DNA from: Epiperipatus broadwayi
Lineage: Eukaryota > Onychophora > Udeonychophora > Euonychophora > Peripatidae
Direction of reading: 5' to 3'
Length of the DNA: 64,000 nucleotides
Assembly (NCBI GenBank): GCA_028023455.1
Contig: JAQFVV010000204.1
Coordinates: 1,387,501 to 1,451,500, forward strand
Made by a program: the position numbers and the translations under genes. The notes beneath the pieces are model-generated. The model saw nothing but the letters and a program-made list of their open reading frames with translations, had not been told where the DNA came from and did no database searches. This document shows, piece after piece, positions 39,334 through 55,906 of the stretch (position 1 is its first letter; the number at the start of each line of letters is the position of its first letter).

Positions 39334-41010
39334 CTATTCAGGCAAAAATTTGCATTTGTAGCTCTTGTATTTGTGTACTTGTTGAGGACAATTTTGTTTG
39401 ATGCTCCAGCAGTAGTCTGCCATCATATTTCTGTTCCATCACTCCTGATAATGCTTTTTCATCATCTTCAGATCTTGATGAAAGCATTCTCCCTGCTCAT
39501 CACTAACAGCTCCAATATTTTGGGGAAACTTATTAAGGTGACTGTTCAGGAAGTGAATCTTAATGCTCATGTTACATCCAATGTCATGGAAAGCCAACAG
39601 CATTCTTTGAACCAGAAGTTCATAGTTTTCTGCTTTTTGGTTGCCATGGAAGTTCTTTGTAACTGCCATAAAAGACTGTCATGATGCTTTCTCATGATTT
39701 ATCTTCCTGAAAAATTCTTCATCATGTATGAGGGTTCTAATTTGAGGTCCATCAAATACTTCTGCTTCTATCTTTTTAAAAGACAGGGCAGGAAAAGCAG
39801 AAATAATATGTTGAAAGCATTTACTTTTTCTATTCAAAGCCTAAACAAACTGCTTAATTAAGCCAAGTTTCATGTGAAGTGGAGGGAAAATAATCCTGTC
39901 TCAATTAACTACAGGTTCATTCATATTTTGCATCCCTACTTCCAGACTTCACATTTAAACATTCCTTCTGTGTTCAGTGTTTCTCCCATGTTTGGCTGAC
40001 ATGAACACAAAAAGCAAGGATACTTTGTGAAACCTAACTGTTGTCCTAGCAGAAAATTTACCATTTTAAGATCCACACAAATGATCCAGTTATGCTCCTC
40101 ATACTTCAGTAATTGGAGGACAATTTTTATGTCATTATAATATTCTCCCAGATGAGTTGAATGACCAATTGGAACCACTGCATAAATGTTACCTTTGTGT
40201 AGAAGAACACATTTCAGATTCCATTTAGAGATTGTCAAAAAATAGCCACCATTCTGTTGGACTGTAAGTGGTAACACCTAGCTGGCTGAGAAGATTATTG
40301 ATATCATGACAGTAAACAAAGTGTTTGTCTTCGTTGAAAAAGTTTACAAAAATTTGTCCATGCTTTCTGAAATGAGATACTTTAGCTGACCAGTGAAGTA
40401 TATTCTTTTCTTGAAGTCTGGAGGCTAATAACTCAGCTGCTTCCTTTGATAGGCCCAAATCCCTTACTAAGTGATTCAAATGGGGTTGGCTAAACTGCAG
40501 AGAAGTTAATGACTGCTTGGCATCAAAAAAGACCATTCAAATTCTACAACCATTTCCTCGTGCATCTTATCAAAATACACTTGATCACTATGTTCACTTT
40601 CATAGTCCTTAGAAGAAATAAAATCATTGAAAACTGAAACCAGTAGTGTCTCAGAGTGTGGGATAGGTTGTATTGCTGAAAAAATATTAGGATATGCCAT
40701 CATATGCCTTTTTTTTTGCCGGTGCCCTTTGTGTGGATCAGACAAAATAAAAGTCACTGCTGTGGCTTCTGCCAAACCATGGTAATACATAAAAGGCATT
40801 CCTTTGCATTTTTTTTGTGTCCAGTCTTGAAGCTTTTCTTCACAATTATGGCACACAATATGAGCAGCCCAATTCTTATTTTGATCACCAAGGCTAACTT
40901 GAAAATAGGCAATATATGCACATGTCACAAATGATAAAATATTGCACCATTGATGTTGAAGTGTTTAACAGCCACATAAATAACATAAGGCATCAGGATT
41001 ATTCTTAAAT
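39334..41010 (-). pseudogene. Broken gene of a widespread transposon-associated zinc-motif protein
   Basis: Read from 41010 down to the TAG at 39336-39334, broken frames give one ordered protein. It has CYLCGC (near 40985), CHNCEEKL (near 40850), an SDPHKGHRQKK block, an LVRDLGLSKEAAELL helix (near 40460), FFNEDKHFVYC (near 40330), WNLKCVLLHKGNIYAVVPIG (near 40200), CFLCSC (near 40005), PPLHMKLGLIKQFV (near 39870), GCNMSIKIHFLNSHL (near 39560), GAVSDEQGECFHQDL (near 39500) and a MMADYCW end (near 39415). This order matches a family of long uncharacterised proteins, often multicopy and probably transposon-encoded, in many invertebrate genomes. I do not know a formal name. Several frameshifts and stops (for example TGA after KHYQE near 39440) make it inactive. 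The two Cys pairs near the start suggest zinc binding. Confidence 0.75.
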
Positions 41011-44538
<3,528 letters not shown>

Positions 44539-45541
44539 GCAAACATATTAAAAGAAAATAGAACAAATATTTTAAATTTCTGTTTAATCAAATAAGAGAC
44601 TACAATTTAGGTACCATTTAGATATAGTATTTGAAAAGTTATTTTTTTTGATGATAAAGTTCATTCTTTCCATGGCTGTAGGTTTATTTGAAGTCCCTCT
44701 TGGTGGTCCATGGTGCATTGCACAACTCTTATCGATGTCTATTTAGTATTAATATTGTTTTTAAAAAGATGAGTCCATTGTTTGCTGCTTTTCAGGAACC
44801 ATAGCTCTGAAGGTCACTTCATCTGGTGCAAATATGAGAAACTAATTTACTGTTTGATCCTTACACTTTTGAGGCATGCAATGCATGTAAATATGCTTAA
44901 ATTACATAATGAACAAGAGTAATATCTAAAAACAAAACTCCATTTAGCCAAAGATTTTTTACTTCCCTTTTATATCATTTTGAATTTCTTATTAAATTAC
45001 ATGATTGGTCTAGCCTGACTTTGTGCTGATATTATTGGTGATGATTTTTTTGCAGACCATGTGTTCATTCGCATCATTTATTGGGCAGTTTACTTTTGAG
45101 TGGGAACATCAGGTTTTATTACTAGAAATTTTTTAATTAATCTCTTATTTGACTGATCAGTTAAATGCCCTCAAGGGCCTGTTTGCTATTGAATCAGTTC
45201 ATTTAAATAAAAAAATCATTTCCATTCTAACATTTAAATATAATTTTTTAATAGAAATCAATATAAATTGATTTGTAAATAGAAAATAATTAACAGCTTT
45301 TATTTTCTTTTACATTGCTTTAAAAAAAAAACTTTTCTCTTTAGATTTTTTCTTTAATAGTTTTCCATCTGTGCAATTTTATATATTGGTTTAAATAAAA
45401 TTATTAACTTTTATATTTATTTATTGATTTTTTTTTTATTTGAAAGCAATGTAATGGCATAAATGTAAACTGTTACTATATATATATATATATATATAAA
45501 AATAACTACAACCATTAAATGTCTGTATTTTTAAATTATAT
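44539..45541. other. Unannotated region
   Basis: 44690-45180 is less A+T-rich than its surroundings, but neither strand gives a recognisable protein. A short (TA)n lies at 45476-45497. Confidence 0.5.
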
Positions 45542-46053
45542 AATAATAATTCAAACAAATATATTTAACACAGTATTCAAAATTAAATAATCTATTCTTT
45601 ACCAGAAGTACTTTCAATTGTTTCACTGACAATCTTTATCAACTGTTAATACAAACGTACAAAAAATAAAAACTTGCATTACCCATCATTCAATCTATTC
45701 AAATTTCCCACAATTCTGTTGTCTTTATATTAGCCGATTGTTTATTCATCAAACCACCTCTATTCCTAGATATTCAAATTGAAAGGTGTAGTGAAAAACG
45801 TAAAATTAAAGAGGCTATGATGATATCTAGGAATAGAGGTGGTTTGATGAATAAACAATCGGCTAATATAAAGACAACAGAATTGTGGGAAATTTGAATA
45901 GATTGAATGATGGGTAATGCAAGTTTTTATTTTTTGTACGTTTGTATTAACAGTTGATAAAGATTGTCAGTGAAACAATTGAAAGTACTTCTGGTAAAGA
46001 ATAGATTATTTAATTTTGAATACTGTGTTAAATATATTTGTTTGAATTATTAT
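45542..46053. repeat. Near-perfect foldback, 232-bp arms with 49-bp loop
   Basis: 45542-45773 is the reverse complement of about 45823-46053 with, as far as I can see, no mismatch over nearly the whole length. The loop is 45774-45822. Both outer ends run into (TA)n. It could be a foldback/MITE-type insertion or a recent inverted duplication. Transcribed, it would give a long hairpin RNA. Confidence 0.92.
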
Positions 46054-46102
46054 ATATATATATATATATAATATAATGATAATATATATATATGTAAACT
46101 GG

Positions 46103-46140
<38 letters not shown>

Positions 46141-49079
46141 GCCATTACAATTTAGTCAGTAGCTAAAGTTGTAGTAATGTGCATGAAAAAAAATGTAGAA
46201 CAAAAATCATCATCACATTTTATATAGTAAAGAAAGCTGTAGGGCACCCAAGTTTAAACCCTACAAGATCCAGTTTTAAAAGCTTAAGACAGAAAGAGAG
46301 TGGGACAACAGTTATATTCTTTATTTGTTTGTGTGTTGATAAAAACTCAAAAATAGTAGTACACACATTTAATAGTTAATGTTTTTGTTAAAAAGTAAAG
46401 TTATAACTTGTTACACATATATAGGCAATGTATGTGTAAGCTATTTAATTGTTTTATATTTCAAATATTAAACATTTTAACTTTTTTTTTTAAAACTAAC
46501 CTATGCTTGCTAAATTTTAATATCTTATTCTATACTTCTATTTTTGCTTTTCTATAATTGTAATTTGGATTTAAAAGCTAGGGATTTGATTTTAAATATT
46601 AGGGTTATAATTACTAAGCTAGCAATTAGATTATTTTAATGTCAGTTTATAAATAATTTGAATGAATGTGTGTGTACATTGCATACATAAACTACATTTT
46701 TATTTATTAAATATTGAAAGAAAAAGAAGAAAATCTGTTAAATTATGTTTTTTTTTTTTACTCAACAATTTTGTATTATAAGGGTTGCTTTTCTGTTGAA
46801 AAACTTAGAGACGATGTGAAAAGTCTAATTTTAAAAATGTCTCATCCTAAGATCAAAAGAAAGAAGCTCAAATTTGAGATGTTACATAGGTGTAAAAAAG
46901 GATTAAGACTATTTTTTTTACCTTCAAAACAAAAGTTTGTCTGAAAATCAGGATACTGAGATTTTTCATACTATTCAACTAAAAAAATGATTTGGTTGAA
47001 AATAAGTTCTAAATCTAATTAAAAGAGGTGGCCAAAAATAGAAAAAAATCAGATATAAAAGCAGTCTGGAAAATCAGATTATATTATTATAGAGACTTTT
47101 AAAAATATAAACTAAAAGGACAAGCATTTTAACTCTACAAAAATCTCAGTCAGAAATCTTTTTTTTATTATTTAAACTTTTTTTGAGGATTGAAGATATA
47201 AGAATGGTGGGGTAAAAAAATTAATATATGTCTCGTCTGTTGACCAGACCATCCAGCCAGTGCATCATATAGGAAAGAAAAGATGTCTTGTCTGAAAAAT
47301 AATATTCTACACCTTCCAACTGACCGAGAGAAATAAGATGTTTTTAAATAGAAAAAAGAAAACATTCACCTGCATGTAAAAGCTGAGGAAAATGAATAAT
47401 CTACAGATAAATGTTAAACCATCAAGTTCCAGTAACTGAGTTTAAACCCAAGAAAATTTATAAACATAAAAACAACTGCTATATTTCATCCACTAAAAGA
47501 ATCATGCTTGACAGGAAAAGAAGAAAAGTTAATATAATGATTTCCAAATTGTCCACTAAATCAAATAATCTCAATAGAATCATCATCATCAAATAATTAT
47601 ATATAAGTTAATATAATAATTTCCAAATTGTACACTAAAGCAAATAACCTCAATAGGATCATCATCATCAAATAATTATACACCTCAATAAAGAGATTGT
47701 TCCAAAGAAAAATGGAAATGGTAGCAGCAAACTATAGAAATTGAACAAGATAAATTTGAATTATTGAAAGTCACTACAAAGAATAGAACTGGTAATATAA
47801 GTTTTTCTTTTATATATTTTCTTTATGATATCAGAGACTTAGTAAAATTTTAGAAACAGAGTGGTATATTTTTGTTTAAAGAACTTTTAAAACAACCAAG
47901 ATCAATTGAAACCCAGAATTTCTTAATAATGATAAACATATGATTGTCTTTTAACTTAAAGTTATGAAATGTTATTAATATGTAACACATTTTTTTATTA
48001 TTATTTGGTTTTAAATAATATTTTTGTTATTATGGGGATAAAACATGCACATACATAATAATATAATACTTGTTGCATATATGTAATTGTGTGTGAATGT
48101 AAAAAAAAAAATAGGCGGTATTAAAATATTAGATTTTGTTTCAAGTTAAAGGATAGCATTTCAGAGGGTAGAAAATAGGGGGAGAAAATAATTTAAAACT
48201 TGTTACTAAAACTTGCTCTTTCCAATTTTACTAACATTTATTTTTTTATCATTCTACTTCACATGTTAGATTTATAAAGGTATGTGTGCAAAAGAGAAAA
48301 GAGAAAAAAAAGAGTGTTTATTTTTTTTGAGACATTTTCTTGAGTGAAAATCATGGTCAATGTGACATCCAATTTGAAGTACATTTACGGAAAAGGGGGA
48401 AGAATTTAAAATTAACGTTATGATTTTAAAACAGTCGATTATGATTACTGTTGTTATTGTTAATATCAATTTTCATGTAGATATAGAAATTTTTATGTAT
48501 ATGTTAGAAATGCAGCAATAAATATTAGTTTATTTTATTAAATGAGACATATATATTTCATTAATAGTAGTCTTTATTAAGTGTGATCATTCATCATCAA
48601 GGTGAATATTAGCTATTTAAGTTCCAATTAGATATACTAAAATTAAGCAATAATTATGAATTTCTTTATAAAAATTAGGTTTATGATTAGGCTTAGTCCT
48701 AAAGCTGTGGTTAACCTTTATCATTATCATTACCATCATTCTCATCATCATGTTTTAATTAATGGGATAGATAAATGTTTAAAGGCCATAAATAAATATT
48801 GATTTCATAGTATTTAGTGATTTCTTAGTATTATTATAACCACCATCCATAATCTATTTCATGCAAGGATGAGTGAATTGCCATCCTAAATTAATAATAT
48901 AATCTGAGCTAGTAAAACTTAGAAAAAAATTAAAAAATATTGAAACGCATTTATTATGTTGAGATCTAAGAAATGATTTCTAATGAATTTTATATACTTC
49001 ACTTTAGTTTAAAGATGTTTTATGTTTAATTAAATATTATTGCATACAGTGATATGGGTCTAAAAGCAAAATCCTCCAT
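46054..49079. other. Unannotated A+T-rich region
   Basis: Includes (TA)n at 46051-46070 and 46107-46137, and small frames at 46179-46379 and 46714-46944 that match nothing I recognise. No splice-linked coding series is visible. Confidence 0.5.
47526..47681 (+). repeat. 79-bp tandem duplication
   Basis: AAGTTAATATAATGATTTCC... at 47526-47604 recurs at 47605-47681 with a few changes, including a shared ATCATCATCATC stretch. Confidence 0.85.
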
Positions 49080-49450
49080 TTTTATTAGAAATAAAGTACC
49101 AAAAAGGGATTCAAACCCGGTACATGTGAAAAAGTTATAAATATAACTTTGTCTAGGTCCAGCTAACCTAGTGGCACCCTGATAGACTATATTCACTTGT
49201 TGTTCACTTAGATATGCACTTGAGATCCAACCAAGAGATAAGAGTGAGTAAAATCTACTGGGGGATATACTGAGAGATATTTGATTGAGTTACCAGTGTA
49301 CTCACCCACTTGATTTCCATATACCTGAGTTATTGTAGATTGTTCTGAATAATAATTGCTTATAGTTTGATCTACTTGTTTACTGATGATACAATGCCTG
49401 CCTAACCAGGGTTTGGAATAGGCCAGACACCTTAAATGACTAGTCTCCAA
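49080..49450 (-). repeat. Possible tRNA-related SINE or LTR fragment
   Basis: On the minus strand a GTGCCACTAGGTTAGCTGG stretch (near 49158-49176) is followed by GGGTTTGAATCCC (about 49105-49118), which fits a polymerase III B box. The GTGCCACTAGG core also occurs at the head of the 43121 repeat and, in modified form, near the TG end of the LTRs of element 2. Upstream (49200-49450) is a less A+T-rich stretch with an 80-codon frame of no recognised product. Confidence 0.4.
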
Positions 49451-51647
49451 GCATTTGTTTATAATTATTGATATTGTGATATCTTTGGAAATCTAATTAT
49501 AGAAATATGTTTAATTTATTCCTACTCATCATTTTAATATTTATTTACTATTATAGCTACTATCCAGGTATATAAAATGGTAATATTTATATTCGAATCA
49601 TTTCTACCTTTATTTAAGTTACAATCATATATTTTTGATCACTTTAATTTTGTTACAATATATAAATAATGTGTACAAATATGCATTAATATTTAAAATT
49701 GCTTATCCAGGCTTTCAATGACAATTTAATTTATAATAAGTATATATAAAGATTCTTTTAATAAATGTCTATTTTTGATAAACATGTTCTGCAACCAAAA
49801 CCCCAGTTAAGCAATTTTTAATATATATTATATATAAATAAAAGAAACTGATTCAAATGACAAGTAGTTATATTTTTAACAGTTTCAAGTTTTACCTGAA
49901 AAAGTATATGACTGCTTGAAAATCTTTAATCATTAAAAACTTTTCAAAAATTTCTATGAATTTTAAACCTAGTCATGCAGCAGAGTATACAATCTTTCAC
50001 GCACGCATATATTTATATATTTGCAGGATTTTTTGTAAATTTAAATATAACAATTTTAATTACTGCATTTGTCTTTTTTTTTTTTACACATTTTAAGTAA
50101 ATTTTAATGTTTTTTTTATTTTACTATTCTGATACAAACAAAAATGAAAATAAAAAATGAATAAAGATTTTTTTTTTGTTTAAAAGTTAATTTGCAAAGA
50201 ACTAAAAGAAATCAATAATTATTTTTAGATTAATATTTTAAGCAAACTTTTAATGACAGGAGTGAAAAAAATGAAAGAAAAATAAAAGGTAAAATAGTAA
50301 TTAACTTGAAATTGCTTTTTAAAATATCACTTTTATATATATATATATTTTAAAATTATTTATCTAATGAATAAAATTATCGTATTTTATTTCACAAGAT
50401 TTTTTTTTATCATCAAAATGTGTCGTTAAACTAAGCTCTTTATTATCAAATTTAAATAAAAATAAATAACAATATGTATATATAACTTTTTTTGTATGTG
50501 TGTTCGTACATGCGTAAGGTAAAACAGTCCAGTTTACGCAAAGGCATTTCTTTATAAAGAAACAAAAGCAAGAAAATTATTACACATCAGAGGAGTCAAA
50601 TGCTTGTGTTGGGAACATTTTAGTTTTACCCTCTATTTAGCAATTTTGACGAACATTTACGATCAATAATAGGATGTATATTTAGATAGACTACAGAAAC
50701 AATTATTAGTTTCATTGAATATTCTAAACTACATGACAATCGTTTGCAATTTTATCTAAAATCAAATCCCAGTCGTGGAAATGTTAGGTAGATGTATTTT
50801 ACACTACATCTAGGAAACTGTATTTTGTATTGTAACAGAATAAGTATATGCCGTTACATTTCTAGCAAATAGAAGTAATATATATATATATAATCACCCT
50901 CAAGTAGAAATATATGTGTATAAAAAAGGAGAATTTAATAATTTGATTTGAATTAATATATATAATGCACAGATGGCAAACTAATTATATAATTTAAAGT
51001 TAAAATCTAAAAACAAGATTCTTTTTCATATAAAAGAATTTTTTTTTAAAAAATGCTGTTAATTAGTTATTTTTATTCTTAGAATGGAAATGATTTTCTA
51101 TTTTGAGGTATGCAAACAGGCCCTTGGGCATATAGTCAGATAAGAGATAAATTTAAAAAATACTACTGATAAGAGTTTACCAGGATATTAAAAAAAAAAA
51201 AAACTTTGAAGGGGGATGAAATTTTTGGATTGCTCTTGCTGATTGTGTATTATTAAGTATAGTTATAAATGTATTGCGGATCTCCAAATGTAGGGGTCAG
51301 CAATAATTTATGTTTCGAGTATTTGCAACAGCTGAAGCAGTCTTCAGATTAGGATGGTTCCCAGAAAATAGCCAGCAACAGACTTCTCTTCATCTAGAAT
51401 AATAGGAAATGGAAAGAACTTTGAATTCTACCCTGCATCAAGAATTACAAAGACGGACTTTACCTATAGCATTGGAAAGTATAAACTTTTCTTTTAAATG
51501 AAGTATGAACGTTAATCATATAATGTGAACTATTTCCAGTATTTTAAGTGTCACTTAACTGTTAAAAGAAATCTTTTATCTGACTAAATTTTACATTATT
51601 TATATATTTTCTTTTTTTTAAAAATATGCTTAATATCATTTCCATTC
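49451..51647. other. Unannotated A+T-rich region
   Basis: No gene or element recognised. 51200-51480 is somewhat less A+T-rich and unique in this window. Confidence 0.5.
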
Positions 51648-52640
51648 TCATAATTTCTTTTAAATTAATTATTGAAAGTGAGTGTGAATGGCTACATAGA
51701 TTTGTAAGATTGTTAGTTTAAAGTATGTTAATTTTGGGCTAATTGTTTTGTAATTGGATTGGTGTTAGTGGATAGATGTAAGAATGTTTTATGTCAATGT
51801 AACTTGAGTAAGGTGCATTGGATACTCATTCCCTTGTATCATGTTAGCATATGGGGCATAATACCCACTTGAATGTATGACCCAAAAGAGTAGTCATCAT
51901 GTTGTCAATGGTCATAGATGTATTTCCTACACCATTGATTTTTTTATGCTCTGACTGGAACAGTAAGCTGGCAAAGACCGCTATCACCATTTACAGAACT
52001 TCTTGTATAATTTCATTCTTGTATCATGGGGAAGATGCTCATTCCTTTTCACCATGATTCATTATTTTTCTAATGATATCATGCTACAGATGTAAAATTC
52101 CTGTTAGCATGATTGTGTTATGCTAATAATCTCATTTTGCATTGGTCACATTGGTATATCAGTAAGCTAGCATTGTTTTAAATGCAAGATTTTTGGCCTA
52201 AGATTAAAAGGGATTGGGTTGATTTCATAATCTATGTAGCATGTTCACACTTAAAAAAATATTAAAATTGTATTTAAATCTATTAAATGCTTCCATCTGT
52301 GCATATAATCCAAATCAAATATATTTAGTTGATTTAATTTTCAGAATATTTTTAATGCATGTGTGCATTATAATAAAATGTTTAGTTGAATTAATTTTGG
52401 CAGTAACTTATTTTATATATTTTATTAATATTTCAAAGTAAGAATTAGAAATTTGAATATACAGTATGATATTTTAAGCTCAGCTTCTCCCTGAGCTAGC
52501 AACTGGTGCTTTCAGTTTGATAAAAAGGTAACCTCTCCTGTGCATATCTGCCTACTGTATAAATTTTCCAGGTTCACATGGCCTGGTAGCATTCTGATAA
52601 TGGCAGATTAGGTTAGGGAGATTCGTCGACCATTATAATA
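51648..52640 (-). mobile_element. 1.1-kb retroposon-like repeat, minus-strand copy
   Basis: Inverted relative of 43121-44246, clearly diverged by substitutions and indels. Its 3' end at about 51655 has GAGAATGGAAATGATATTAA instead of a long AAT tract, so the tract at 44247 expanded in that copy only. Confidence 0.72.
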
Positions 52641-52881
52641 TATACATCAAATATATGGCTTATAATGTTAGTGATAACTATAAATACATTTCTGTATACA
52701 TTCATATATTAATCCATAAATACTAATATCTAATTGGTTCTGATATGCAATAATAACACAAACAACATATATATGTATATAATAGGGTGAAGCATCCATA
52801 TATTGAATGAATGAGTGCTTCATGGAAAAATTCACTAAAACATTCAAAAGTTTTAATTAAAATTCAATTTAAACAATTCAC

Positions 52882-53311
52882 TTTCAGCTTTTTTTTTTAC
52901 CAACAGTTAAATTGCTTTTATATATGAAAAAATCAACTTGACTAATGCATTCCATAGATTATAAGAAGTTCAAACAATGCTAAGATATAATTTACAGCTA
53001 AAACTTTTAAGAACGCTAAAAGGATTAGGAAGATAAAAATATATTGATAGTGTATTATGGATATTTAAACTAATCACAATCTGATTGTAATAACCAATTC
53101 AAATTCATTATTTTTTTGTATGGAATTACTGTTGACTTTCAATGTTTTTTATTAACAGTTGAATTGTTTTTATATATGAAAAAAATTAACTTGACTAATG
53201 GCATTCCCATAGATTATAAGAAATTCAAACAGTACTAAGTTCTAATTTACAGTTCAAACTTTTAAGAATGTCAAAAGAATTTGGAAGATAAAAATATATT
53301 GATAATAAATT
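52882..53311 (+). repeat. Pair of about 175-bp direct repeats
   Basis: 52882-53056 and 53134-53311 share, in order, CAGTT(A/G)AATTG, TATATATGAAAAAA, ACTTGACTAATG, ATAGATTATAAGAA and GGAAGATAAAAATATATTGAT with moderate divergence. They are separated by about 78 bp. Confidence 0.85.
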
Positions 53312-53621
53312 CTCTGATTTACAGATAAGAGTTTCAGATTTTTCTAGATGTATGTAATATATATATATATGTCTGTGTGTGTGTGTGTGTATTATTCTTT
53401 AAAATGAAATATATTCAATTTATAGACAACTAAATACTTAAAATATATAAATAATAAATTTATTAATATCTAATCGACTTTCGTTCAAAAATGAATCTTA
53501 TCAAGATATTATAACAATTGAAAAAAATTCACATGGTTTACATATATATATATTTACATATATATATATTATTTAGAAATAATAAGTGAAATAGTGCTTA
53601 AAGCTAAATGGGATAATGATG

Positions 53622-53788
53622 TAATTAGATACCAACTAGTAACCATCCAAATATTCACAATAAAAATAGTAATCATTTTCCATTCTTGCTATTAAAAGGT
53701 GAGAAGATTGCCTTGACAGCAGTGAGAAATATATTGATTACTATCTTTATTGTGAATGTTTAGATGATTACTGGTTGGTATCTAATTA
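53622..53788. repeat. Small MITE-like inverted repeat (54-bp arms)
   Basis: Arms 53622-53675 and 53735-53788 (TAATTAGATACCAAC... and its reverse complement) pair with a few mismatches around a 59-bp centre. It ends five bases before the next TIR element. Confidence 0.88.
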
Positions 53789-53794
53789 TATATA

Positions 53795-54647
53795 CACCTG
53801 GGTCTCTTTTTACGTGAACTTATTTAACATGATTTTGAAGTTACATTATTCGTGTTTCACCGGAAGTTGATTTCTGATAATGTGCTGTTACTTTAAATAA
53901 TAAATTTTGCACACTTACATTATATTAAAAGTAATAGCACATTATTGGAATTCGACTTTCATCTTAGTAATTTCAATATTTTCAGTGCTTTATAATAGTA
54001 AGATTTTATGCAATAATGAAATTAAAATCATGATTTCCACATTTTATGTATATACATATTAAATTTTACAAGATTATAATGTAAATTTGTTCAAACATTG
54101 TGCGTGTTAATTTTGCATTTTAAATCACATTCTGTTTTTGCTTTTTAAAAAAGAACGTAATCAATTATTATTTTCTTATTAATGACGCTAATCATTAACA
54201 TGCTCTTAAATTCCAACGAGAGCTAAATGGTTGTATGTCTGGATATTGTGAGCTTCGTAAACAATTAATAAAATCATCATCTCAAAGATTAATTACTAAT
54301 TACATTGTCACCAGAAAATCATAATAATTAAAATGTGTATAAAAAAATGTAAATTACTGTACTGTAAATTATGCATAAAAATATATTATTTTGAATAAAA
54401 TTAAATATTATAGTTAAAAAAGTTTGTCTTGTATCAATTTTTTTCAAATTTGAAATTTTTTATTAGTCATATTTTATTTCCTTATTTTTTTTTTGCACGA
54501 ATTTTTAAGTAATTTTACATTGGTGCTTTGCTTTTATGTGAATTTTAAAAAAATCACAGACCGCATTCCCCTTTTTTAATGTAAGTTACAATTATTTTTG
54601 CGTGTTTTCTGAGGAACCTATCTATCGCATAAAATGAAACTCAGGTG
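53795..54647 (+). mobile_element. TIR element, copy 1 (853 bp), non-autonomous
   Basis: Starts CACCTGGGTCTC and ends GAAACTCAGGTG, short terminal inverted repeats flanked on both sides by TA, consistent with a TA-target (mariner-like) MITE. No transposase frame. 55907-56857 is a second copy in the opposite orientation. Confidence 0.8.
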
Positions 54648-55022
54648 TATATATATATATATATATATTATAACCTTTCCTTTTCTATGTGTGTTTAAAG
54701 TGTAGATCAAAAACATTTAACATAAATAAGTTTGTTGTTTTATTTCTATGTTTATATTACAGTTTATTGACATCAAGTCTCATAATATATATATATATAT
54801 TTTTCTTTGGGACAATTTTAACTCTTATGAGTTATTTTTTCATTTATTATTAACTATTCCAAATAAACATTTATAACTCAGTTAAATAAAATCGTTCCTA
54901 TTTACAATACTATAAGTATATCTGCTTTTTAAAAAAAAATTGTAGAATCAGTTTTAAACTGATAAAAAATCAAGTCAGATGTCATATGACCTAATTTTAA
55001 TAAAGATCATATTTACAAATGT

Positions 55023-55761
55023 TATATATAGAGTATGTAAAAAACAAACTCTTAACAAACTTCAAAAATACCCTCAACCCCAAACCATGGTTTCTGCATC
55101 TAGCATCATCAGTGAGGTGCTAGGGGATTAAAAATACTAGAACTAGCCTAGCATTTTATCAATGCCTAACTATTGAGAAGAAAATCTAAAACTTTCAGAC
55201 ATTTAAATGTCCAAAAATCCAGCTATCTAACTCAAATAGCCATATGGGACTGAACCATATTCAGATACACCATATATTAGTAGCTCTAGCAATATAAAAT
55301 CACCAAAGCCTTAATAGCAAAAACTAAAATTAAATTGATAAAAAATCAAGTCAGATGTCATATGACCTAATTTTAATAAAGCTTGTATTTACAAATGTTA
55401 TATATAGAGTACATAAAAAAACAAACTCTTAAGAAGCTTCAAAAATACCCTCAACCTCAGACCATGGTTTCTGCATCTTTGGTGATTTTATATTGCTAGA
55501 GCTATTAATATATGGTGTATCTGAATTTGGTTCAGCCCCATATAGCTATTTGAGTTAGATAGCTGGATTTTTGGACATTTAAATGTCTGAAAGTTTCAGA
55601 TTTTCTTCTCAATAGTTAGGCATTGATAAAATGCTAGACTAGTTCTAGTATTTGTAATCCCTAACACCTCACTGACGATGCTAGATGCAGAAACTGTGGT
55701 CTGGGGTTGAGGGTATTTTTGAAGCTTGTTAACAGTTTGTTTTTTACATACTCTATATATA
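55023..55761. repeat. Foldback with 285-bp arms and partial direct duplication
   Basis: 55023-55308 is the reverse complement of 55477-55761 with scattered mismatches. The 168-bp centre (55309-55476) largely repeats, in direct orientation, the left flank: 54954-55100 matches 55330-55477. The layout implies an inversion/duplication event. It sits between two inverted TIR elements. Confidence 0.88.
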
Positions 55762-55906
55762 AAATCAGTTTTAATAATGCAAATCAATTTAATTATTATA
55801 TCGATTATTTGTCTACCACATTTCTGTAAGTTATTTTTTTAAAGATTTTTATTCTGACTTTATTTTAGTTTTCTTTCTATCATAAAGTTAAATTATCTTT
55901 TAAATA

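Noticed and set aside
44690-45180. Possible piggyBac-like coding relic on the minus strand
   Set aside because: Translations in all three frames gave no ordered transposase motifs.
46714-46944. 76-codon frame (MKEKEENLLNYV...)
   Set aside because: No family recognised, T-run encoded Phe stretch, no neighbouring exons.
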